From Chrysochromulina parva (lineage: Eukaryota > Haptophyta > Prymnesiales > Chrysochromulinaceae), in assembly GCA_002887195.1 (NCBI GenBank), contig PJAB01000286.1:1-30700 (forward strand): 30,700 nucleotides of DNA, read 5' to 3'. The position numbers were made by a program, and so were the translations under genes. Shown here piece by piece: positions 24,605-30,700 of the stretch (positions are counted from its first letter, which is position 1; each line of letters begins with the position of its first letter). The notes under the pieces are model-generated. The model saw only the letters and a list, made by a program, of their open reading frames with translations. It had not been told where the DNA came from and did not search any database.

Positions 24605-25609
24605 TCAGCCGAAGAGCCGCGGCAACATCGCAAACTCGTCCGCGTCGATCTGGTGCGTCTCGCCGATGGAGTACTTGCCCTTCTCCTTGGTGAGCTCGGT
24701 GAAGAACATTGCGCGCGCGCCTCGCGCCTCAAGCTGCATGAGGACGCCGTCCTTTTTCGGGTCGCACGGCCACTTGTCACCTTTGTCCTTCCACACCAAC
24801 GGGAAGGCCATGTGCCCCTTGCGCACGACGATCATGGCGGACTGGTAGTCATTCTCAGTGATGTGTTTGCGCAGGAAGTCGGCGCACTGGGTCAGCGTCT
24901 GCGGCGAGTCGAAGGCGTTCTCGATGCCAACGCCCGCCAGGCCGGGCTCCTCCGCCATTCCAGCCTTGGGGCGGCCTGGTTGCAAGTACGCGATCGTGGG
25001 CACCGCTTTCTTCTCGATCACCTCGGTGAAGACGTCCTTGATCATCAGCCCAGCAAAACTCTCCGGGTCAAGGTCGTACAGGTGCGTCTTTCCGGTCGCC
25101 TCCGCGGCGGGTGCCTTTGCCGGGGCCGCCTTCTTAGCGGCCGGCTCCGTCTTTTTGGGCTCCTCATTCTCCTTCTTTTCCTCCTCAGGCTCGCCCTTGC
25201 GGCGTGCGGCCACCTGCGCGGCGAAGGCCTTGCCCTTGATCTGCAGCCCCAGCCGGACGAGCTCGTTGCTGTCGAGGCCGCGGTCGATCGCACACAGAAG
25301 GACAGTGCACGCCTCGTCCTTCTTCTCCTCATCGTTGAGCGCGGCGAGCGCGGCGGCCTTGCGATGGTAGCCCTTCACAAAATCGGGCGCGAGCTGGATG
25401 CACTTGTCCGCATCCTCCACCGCCTTGGTGATCTTCGAGAGCTTGAGGAAAGCTTGCGAGCGGTTGCTGTAATAAACGTGGTTGAGGGGCTCGGCCTTGA
25501 TAGCCTTGGTGTACGACGCAGCAGCCTTGAGGTGCTCGCCCTGCTTGAAGAATTCGTTGCCCTCATCCTTGAAGGCGGCGCCGGGCCCGATCGCTTCTGT
25601 GGCTGCCAT
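24605..25609 (-). CDS. TPR co-chaperone with carboxylate clamp and an unassigned C-terminal domain
   Basis: A 334-residue protein. Residues 10-110 form three tetratricopeptide repeats of the Hop/STI1 kind. The five clamp residues that grip the C-terminal EEVD of Hsp70 or Hsp90 are all present as K14, N18, N49, K79 and R83, with the same spacing as in Hop TPR1. A charged Lys/Glu then Ala/Lys/Pro linker (about 138-172) joins to a C-terminal domain (173-334), beginning HLYDLDPESFAGLMIKD and containing DYQSAMIVVRKG and GARAMFFTELTKEKG, which I do not recognise. The role is most likely to bring this second domain, or its client, to a chaperone. Intact single exon, with the start at ATG 25609. Confidence 0.85.
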   Translation of the reverse strand: MAATEAIGPGAAFKDEGNEFFKQGEHLKAAASYTKAIKAEPLNHVYYSNRSQAFLKLSKITKAVEDADKCIQLAPDFVKGYHRKAAALAALNDEEKKDEACTVLLCAIDRGLDSNELVRLGLQIKGKAFAAQVAARRKGEPEEEKKENEEPKKTEPAAKKAAPAKAPAAEATGKTHLYDLDPESFAGLMIKDVFTEVIEKKAVPTIAYLQPGRPKAGMAEEPGLAGVGIENAFDSPQTLTQCADFLRKHITENDYQSAMIVVRKGHMAFPLVWKDKGDKWPCDPKKDGVLMQLEARGARAMFFTELTKEKGKYSIGETHQIDADEFAMLPRLFG

Positions 25610-25745
25610 GGTTGAGGAGTTGCTCCTTGGTTAGCGTGCAATCGTCGGCGGAGGGCGGGCGACTTTTGGGCGACCAACGGCCAGGGGCGCCCGACATAAC
25701 GCTTTTGTGAATGAGCGATGTGAACACACAAGTCAAACTATTGAA

Positions 25746-26836
25746 TCAGCCCGCAGATTCGAGCTGCAACAGTACACTGCCCGGCGCTGTGGAACCATCC
25801 TGACTGACCGTGGCAGAAGCCACAAGGACGGCTCTCAGATCACTCTGACTCTCCAGCTCGGCACGACGCTCATTCGCTGATGGCGTCACCGCCGTCGCCT
25901 GGGCCGACGCAAATGCGTTCCGACCCTCCGGGCAGAGATCTTGCGAAGGCGGTCCGAACACGAATTCGAGCCCAAGCTGCACTGTGCACGGGCAGCCTGC
26001 ACGTCCCGCCAGAGCCCGTGCAGCGTCGGATGCCACTCGGAGCCGTCGCCCGTCACTCTCAGTCCATCGCACCTTCGCCCAATCGTCGGGATCATCAACG
26101 GCGGCACCGAACGCCCCAAAGCACCACGGGCCACGATACACCTTTCGGAGCATTCGAAGGAGGGTTCGGGTCAAGGGATGGGGTTGAGGTTCGGGCGGGT
26201 CAGGGTTTTCAATGAACCACGATGCACCTTGAGGAGCATCCAGAGGAGCGAGGCTGCCCAGTCATCGAGCGTCGCCGGCACACGGCGCACAACGTCGGCA
26301 CCTGTGCCCTCCCCCAGGTGCGCCTTGGGCTGCACCACCTCGTCGGAGCTCGAGGATAGAGGTCCACGGCCTCGTAGGCGCGCGCTCTCGATCTCCACTC
26401 GTCCGTCAGATGCACAGCGCATCGAGACCATGAGCAGTGGGAGGCGACGTAGCATCAGGCCTATGCGGCCATTCGCCTCTGAGTAGCGCAGGTAAATGGA
26501 ACGCGAAGGCGAGGCACGCAAGAGCTGAGCAGCTCGCTCCTCACAGCGTGAAAGCCAGCCCATCGCACCGATCGCAAAGACGGAGGAATCGCGCTCATCC
26601 TCGTCATCGCTGCCGCCGCTCCCATCGCTGCTGCCCTGACAATCGAAGGTGTCGTTGTCGTCATGAGCAATGTGCACTGCATGACCGCGTGAACTGTCAG
26701 CACCTCCGTGCTCGCTGAGGAAGCTTGAGAGCTTCGAGGTGCCAAGGTCGTCAAAGTTCAATCGCAATGTGCAAGCGCATGGGATTCCATGTGAACGCAA
26801 GTAGTCGAGTGTCTCGGTGATCGATGAGGAGCTCAT
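25746..26836 (-). CDS. Unknown protein, two exons with duplicated intron flanks
   Basis: On the minus strand, exons 26836-26228 and 26141-25746 join in phase 0 to a 334-residue protein (WMLLK then VYRGPWCFGAFG). I do not recognise the family. Visible segments are ITETLDYLRSHGIPC at the N-terminus, an acidic Ser/Asp/Gly stretch around 60-90, a hydrophobic SIYLRYSEANGRIGLMLRRL region, and a conserved-looking LDDWAASLLWMLLK at the junction. Without splicing, the first exon's frame would end shortly after in LNPIP. The second exon alone has no convincing start, which supports the joined model. An upstream minus-strand frame (27050 to about 26858) with coding-like codons, one base out of phase, could be an extra 5' exon. 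Divergent from the SET gene. Confidence 0.6.
26142..26227 (-). other. 86-bp intron of the unknown gene, with duplicated borders
   Basis: On the minus strand the donor is CTCAAG|GTGCATCGTGG and the acceptor is CGAAAG|GTGTATCGTGG. The sequence atgctcc-N3-aaggtgYatcgtgg is present at both ends with few differences. The length is not a multiple of three, so it cannot be coding throughout. Confidence 0.6.
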
Positions 26837-27117
26837 GGACCTTTGAGACTGAGATCGCGGAAGGAACACTCAAGGCCCTTGTGAAGGCGCGGACGGAGCT
26901 CGTGGAACTCATCGGCACTCCGTCGTCGAGAAAACTTAGGGGATTCCACATCGCTTCGCGCCGCTTCACGAAGGACACGTGTAGGTACAAGCCGAGCTCG
27001 AGCGTTGTCTGCCGAAGTTTCTCCTCTTCTTGTGCCAAGTTTGGACACATTTCTTCTCCTTCCGCGTGACGCGCGCGCGATCACACAGAGATCATCACAC
27101 ACTTCCCCGCGCGTGGC

Positions 27118-28491
27118 ATGTCTCGTGCTCCTTCAGAATTTCAGGCCGCGGCTTTGCTGCAGAAGAAGAGGCGCCGAGACCCTTCTGGGCCACCCTCGCC
27201 AAGTTCGCATGAACCGTGGTCACCGCCACCGCCACCGCCGGGGGTGTGCATTCGGGAACTTCCGGGCCGTGGACGCTGCTTGATTGCAGACAGAGCCTTT
27301 GCCCGGGGTGAGACTATTCTATCCGAGACGCCGCTGTTGGCCGTCGCCGTCGACATGCCCGGCGCGCGAGCCAAGTGCGGCGTCGGCGGGCACTTGGCAT
27401 GCGATCGATGCCTGACCTTTCTCGGTCCGGCCGACTTGCACTGCTCCGTTGCCGCGGGAACCCCGCTCAACGCTGCTGCGGCGTGGCTTCTCAAGTCCCC
27501 CACAGGGGTGGTTTCCTGTGGCTGTGGCGCGCTGTATTGCAGCCGCGCATGCGCCGACGCAGACGTAGCCCGAGGCCACAGGCTGTTGTGTGAAGGCGAA
27601 GGCCGCAAAGCGGCAGCCGCCCTCCGAGCTTGGCGTTCGCATGCGGAGGGGACTGAACTGCCAGAGCTAGAGCTGGCCGCACGGTTGCTAGTGGCGCGGC
27701 TCTGCGCCGATGCGCGGCTGCACCGCGGCAGTACCACGGGCGTGGGCACCAGCGCCACACGGCAAGGGATAGAGGCTTTGGCGACAGCCGAGACTGCGAC
27801 GGCTCTCGAGCTCGTGCAGGAGCCTGTAGCCACGGTGATCGGCCGTGATGCCGCAGGCGCGGAGGCGGCGGCACAGACACTTGGCGATGTGAGCGCCTCG
27901 TGCTCGCTGCTTTTGGCCGCGCTGCTCTCGCAGGAACGAGCCGCCACCGAGGCCGGCGTCACACGTGCTCAGATCGAAGCGGGCTGCGTCATGGAGGGGC
28001 TTCACTCTTTTGGGGCCCTTGTCGGATTGACGCTGCTGAACCAGTGTGCGGTGACGGTGCCAAGCCCGGCGGCGGCCTCCTTCTCGCCGCGGCGCAGCGT
28101 CGAGCCGCTCGACGCGACCGGCCTCTTCTGGTTCGTCTGCATGATGAATCACTCGTGCTGCCCGAACGCCGAGCTCTCCTATGCCCCAACGGCTGATGGG
28201 GTCGTTGAGGTCCAACAGACGAGCCGACCGGCCTCGGCGCGGATCGTCGCAGCGTGCGACATCCCGGCTGGCGGCGAGATTATGCACTCGTACGTGGACC
28301 GGCATGAGTCGCGCAAGCTGCGCCGCGAGGCGCTCGCCATGTACGGCTTCACGTGCACCTGTCGCGCCTGTACCAAATCGGGGAGGCGAGTCTCCATCCG
28401 CGAGCGGCGTGGTCGGCGTGGTCGGGGAGAGCAGCAGCTGTGGAGCTCGTGTTGGTGGCACCGGACTCTGACGCCAATCTCTTGCCTCTGA
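27118..28491 (+). CDS. SMYD-like SET-domain protein with MYND-type zinc finger
   Basis: A 457-residue protein, probably a protein-lysine methyltransferase using S-adenosylmethionine. After a basic N-terminus (QKKRRRDP), the SET core starts at GRGRCLIADRAFARGETILSE. It is split, as in SMYD proteins, by a MYND-like finger: CDRC (95-98), a later LHC, then SCGCGALYCSRACADADVARGHRLLC. The second half of the SET domain has CMMNHSCCPNAELSY (near 341-355; NHSCxPN is the cofactor-binding signature), then IPAGGEIMHSYVD (Y392) and the post-SET cysteines in FTCTCRACT (C413, C415, C418). After this the sequence becomes Arg-rich and then unlike any SMYD tail, so the last 40 residues may be read-through of an unrecognised intron. 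Histone or non-histone substrate unknown. Confidence 0.85.
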   Translation: MSRAPSEFQAAALLQKKRRRDPSGPPSPSSHEPWSPPPPPPGVCIRELPGRGRCLIADRAFARGETILSETPLLAVAVDMPGARAKCGVGGHLACDRCLTFLGPADLHCSVAAGTPLNAAAAWLLKSPTGVVSCGCGALYCSRACADADVARGHRLLCEGEGRKAAAALRAWRSHAEGTELPELELAARLLVARLCADARLHRGSTTGVGTSATRQGIEALATAETATALELVQEPVATVIGRDAAGAEAAAQTLGDVSASCSLLLAALLSQERAATEAGVTRAQIEAGCVMEGLHSFGALVGLTLLNQCAVTVPSPAAASFSPRRSVEPLDATGLFWFVCMMNHSCCPNAELSYAPTADGVVEVQQTSRPASARIVAACDIPAGGEIMHSYVDRHESRKLRREALAMYGFTCTCRACTKSGRRVSIRERRGRRGRGEQQLWSSCWWHRTLTPISCL

Positions 28492-28989
28492 GGTACGGCG
28501 TGCTCGAGGTGCTGTACAAAACAGGGAGAAAACGCTTTCGGGGAAATCGGAAATGTCACCGCCCACGCGGGCGGACCGTCACTGAGCTCTGAGGCGTCAC
28601 CCCAGTCCCCAAACCCGGTGACAGCGCCATCGCGGCGTCGAGTCGCCCATGGCCCCCAAACCGACCGGGCACAAACGCATTGGCAATCTCGCAAACTGTG
28701 ACGTCGGGATCGGATCCCGTCCGGGGATCGGACAATTGGGATCGGATCCCCGTAAAACCCCGTATTAAATCAGATAAAAAATCATTAAATGCCAGTGCTG
28801 CTGCTGGTTGCTGGATGCTGCCGGTCGCCGTCGTCGTGAGCACCCAGTAACACCCAGTAATATACACACACCGCGGAATCCGTCGCCACACACAGCAAGC
28901 GCCCGAAGGTCGTTTCGCACGACGCGCTCTCGCTCTCCCGCGCGTGCAGCGGCCTCGGCAAGGAGACAACTTGGCTGCACGGCGACTCC
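28492..28989. other. Intergenic region after the SET gene
   Basis: About 500 bp. Contains a cluster of gggatcgga repeats (28705-28751), an AT-rich patch (28755-28795) and a duplicated acacccagtaa (around 28840-28862). No supported gene. Confidence 0.4.
28705..28751. repeat. Three copies of a gggatcgga motif, two extended to near-palindromes
   Basis: gggatcggatccc occurs at 28706-28718 and 28738-28750, with a shorter gggatcgga at 28724-28732 between them. The ggatcc centre makes each long copy partly self-complementary. Confidence 0.7.
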
Positions 28990-29612
28990 ATGGCCGAGCC
29001 GAGCGAGCTGTCGCGCAGCGCCAGGGCCACTCAGCCGGCTACTACACGGCGCGCGGCGGCGTGAGCCCGCAGCTCCAATGCATGATGAAGGGCGACGAGA
29101 CGCGCGGCGTGGTCGCGTGTGCCTTTGACGGCTGCACCGGCGCGCTGCCCGGCCAGGGCCACGGCGTCGAGCCGCCCACGGCGTCGAGCCGCCCGCGGCG
29201 TTGTTCCGCCCGGCGACGCAGCTCTCAGCGCCGATCGTGCGCGCCCTCGCCCTTGCCCTCGCCGTCGACCGCCGCGTGCAGGTCCTGCTGCTCCAAGGCC
29301 GCAAGCCCAACCAGGCCGCGTGGTGGGACACGCCCGTCGGCCTCGACGCTTGCGCACGCGCCGGACATCGTCGGCTGCGCACTGCCGAGCCCAAGCACCT
29401 TCGGCATTAAGAATGCCAAGGTGATGGGCTTCGAGTTTGCACAGCTCGGCGGCGAGCCCAAGTACCTGGTCAAGCTGCCCGAGCTCTCCGAGTCGGGCGC
29501 GACGATGTCGCCCTGCTTCGCGCACTGCCCGCGGCGCGCGCTGCGCAACGCGCACGAGATCGCCTTCGTGGACAGCTTGAGGTCGCTACATGGCTATGGA
29601 TTCTGGCCATGA
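28990..29612 (+). pseudogene. Frame-disrupted coding remnant of unknown family
   Basis: Coding-like sequence moves between frames. One frame reads SAGYYTARGGVSPQLQCMMK and then VVACAFDGCTGALPGQGHGVEPP. A second continues FRPATQLSAPIVRALALALA through VQVLLLQGRKPNQAAWWDTP. The first frame resumes with HAPDIVGCALPSPSTFGIKN and GFEFAQLGGEPKYLVKLPEL, ending at TGA 29610-29612. An exact 17-bp tandem duplication (29161-29177 and 29178-29194) lies exactly at the first switch; ignoring one copy gives VEPPAALFRPATQ, so that duplication is the likely frameshift. A second indel is needed near 29345-29365. I do not recognise the protein. Sequencing or assembly errors are an alternative explanation, but GC-rich third positions in all segments support a coding origin. 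Confidence 0.5.
29161..29194. repeat. Exact 17-bp tandem duplication causing a frameshift
   Basis: The unit acggcgtcgagccgccc occurs twice, back to back. Seventeen is not a multiple of three, and the coding-like frame changes here. Confidence 0.95.
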
Positions 29613-29794
29613 ATCCAAATGACATCTTGCTAGTTCATGTTTGCCGTCTCTCAGCACGGGATACAAGATTCTACTCCTTAAGTGGGGTAGATTCCGCGTC
29701 CGCTGGAGCCGCGGCATTCATGGGTAAGAGTTTCGTCTATTGCGGGCCGCAAATGGTCACGCTCTGAGGTCGTTACTCTCTCATCAGGCGGTTT

Positions 29795-30304
29795 GTGGCC
29801 ATTACATGGTTGCGGACACGGAATTCCATCGGCTGCAGAGTGGCAGTATTGGCGAGGTTGGGGTTGAGGTTGGGGTTGATGATGCTGATGATGCTGATGA
29901 TGCTGAGCACCACCTTTGGACTACGTCTGCCTATGCACGCGTGTACGACATCTCGCTACCAATCGCGGACTGCCGTGGCATGGAGCGGTGGGCGCGCACT
30001 TCGCCGAACCAGGGAGTCGCATTTTCGACTACGGAGGGTGGGCGGAGCATACTATCAGAGGCAATCGAGCGTCTACGTGCATACCAACCAGAAGCTCTTC
30101 GAGTTATTCTACACAACGCAAGGCGAGGGTCGACAGGCGAAGGTGGTGCGTGCGGGTGCCAAGGGCTTCACCCCGCAGCAGCAGCAGCAGCAGCCGCAGG
30201 TGAGCCTGCAGGCGCAGCAGCAGCCGGCCCAAGGCATCAGCGAACACATGCCGGACAGTTTGCCGGACCAGGTGATGACTGATGAGGTGAAGGATTGCGA
30301 TTAA
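29795..30304 (+). CDS. Possible Gln-rich C-terminal coding segment
   Basis: A frame without a good ATG at its beginning reaches TAA 30302-30304. Its last third looks coding: YYQRQSSVYVHTNQKLFELF, then TTQGEGRQAKVVRAGAKGF, a glutamine run (CAG repeats at 30176-30195), a Gln/Ala-rich stretch and the acidic tail LPDQVMTDEVKDCD. The upstream part (MMLMMLMML) comes from a trinucleotide repeat and is doubtful. A neighbouring frame has AHFAEPGSRIFDYGGWAEH just before, so an intron or frameshift around 30030-30060 is possible. The sequence ctctcatcag before 29789 resembles the 3' splice ends of the helicase introns. No family recognised. Confidence 0.28.
   Translation: MAITWLRTRNSIGCRVAVLARLGLRLGLMMLMMLMMLSTTFGLRLPMHACTTSRYQSRTAVAWSGGRALRRTRESHFRLRRVGGAYYQRQSSVYVHTNQKLFELFYTTQGEGRQAKVVRAGAKGFTPQQQQQQPQVSLQAQQQPAQGISEHMPDSLPDQVMTDEVKDCD
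29877..29906. repeat. gatgatgct microsatellite
   Basis: Three copies of the 9-bp unit gatgatgct, followed by a partial copy. Confidence 0.9.
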
Positions 30305-30525
30305 TTGCGAATGACCGCCACATAAATTTCCTCCCCCGCGTGATGCAATGATAGGTGAGGCGAACGCACAGCGCGTGCGTTGGGGAACCTAGCCTATCAG
30401 CGCCGAGAGAAATCTTCCCCCCTTCCCCCCTTGCATGCGCAGGAGATTCACACCTTCATTCCTTCTGACCAACCAAGACAGCGGGGCGAGAACCCGGGAC
30501 GCGGCTCTGCCACCATCGAGGCGCG
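30305..30525. other. Short region with no recognisable feature
   Basis: About 220 bp. A minus-strand frame (30589-30389) runs through it but shows no motif. Nothing else is seen. Confidence 0.3.
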
Positions 30526-30699
30526 CTACCCCGTCGCAGCGCATGCTCGAGGCCATAACCTCGAATTTAGGGCTCCAGTCCAAAGCCATCTCGTCCAGGG
30601 TGTGGGCACGACGAGCTCGGGGCGCGCACTGCGCAGAACAGGCGTGCCGCGGCGCTCGTACAGCACTGCGTCTTCATACTCTTCATCTTCATCGAGCAT
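30526..30699 (-). CDS. Possible edge exon with acidic N-terminal sequence
   Basis: On the minus strand, an ATG at 30699 opens MLDEDEEYEDAVLYERRG, then TPVLRSARPELVVPTP, and runs to a TAG at 30526-30528 (57 residues). The first 35 residues look like real coding sequence; the rest (WTRWLWTGALNSR) does not. A second minus frame with LDEMALDWSPKFEVMASS overlaps its end, which could reflect a splice or a frameshift. The gene probably extends beyond the right edge. No family recognised. Confidence 0.25.
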   Translation of the reverse strand: MLDEDEEYEDAVLYERRGTPVLRSARPELVVPTPWTRWLWTGALNSRLWPRACAATG

Positions 30700-30700
30700 G

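Noticed and set aside
30480..30545. tRNA-like sequence on the minus strand (GGGTAGCGCG... and CGGGTTCTCGCCCCG)
   Set aside because: The putative T-loop TTCTCGC does not fit TTCRANY, and I could not build an acceptor stem or anticodon arm.

Overview
The window is eukaryotic nuclear DNA, GC-rich (by eye well above 60 percent), with genes on both strands, few and short spliceosomal introns, alanine-rich proteins and many low-complexity tracts. Eukaryote-only families (HERP, ZGRF1-type helicase, SVIP-like VCP binder, SMYD-type SET protein, tandem AP2 domains) together with a fibrillin-like plastid protein suggest a photosynthetic microalga with a compact genome. A haptophyte is my best guess; a stramenopile such as a pelagophyte is the main alternative. 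No rRNA, tRNA, CRISPR array or intact transposon was recognised.

Layout. 1-590: Ala/Pro/Thr repeat tail of an off-window gene, then spacer. 591-821: tiny SVIP-like gene. 1341-2504: protein with three AP2 repeats whose 3' end is an inverted scrap of a beta-galactosidase gene. 3432-5945: secreted GH35 beta-galactosidase with a lectin tail. 6416-7582: 4'-phosphopantetheinyl transferase. 8217-10188: HERP-like ubiquitin-domain ER membrane protein (one intron). 10481-11290: aldo-keto reductase. 11824-12774 (-): membrane-anchored alpha carbonic anhydrase. 13752-15926 (-): long coiled coil with a C-terminal RING. 16123-16851: fibrillin-like protein, divergent from the RING gene. 17033-22033: three-exon ZGRF1-like helicase. 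22286-23506 (-): phytanoyl-CoA dioxygenase-like enzyme. 23634-24302: unknown putative zinc protein. 24605-25609 (-): TPR co-chaperone. 25746-26836 (-): unknown two-exon gene. 27118-28491: SMYD-like SET/MYND protein. 28990-30304: disrupted or unclear coding remnants. 30526-30699 (-): coding-like edge fragment.

The genes do not form an operon or an obvious pathway. Two proteins, HERP-like and SVIP-like, belong to ER-associated degradation around VCP/p97, but they lie about 7 kb apart and the proximity is probably accidental.

The most striking signal is in the introns. Both introns of the helicase gene consist almost wholly of a 10- or 11-bp tandem repeat carrying a branch-site-like motif in each unit, end in the same sequence, and are flanked by 12- and 9-bp direct repeats whose internal GT serves as the splice donor. 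A third intron, in the unknown minus-strand gene, also has duplicated flanks. This is the footprint expected of recent intron gain (introner-like insertion or local duplication). The second notable signal is a 109-bp inverted, 90 percent identical copy of the neighbouring beta-galactosidase gene that supplies the stop codon of the AP2 gene.
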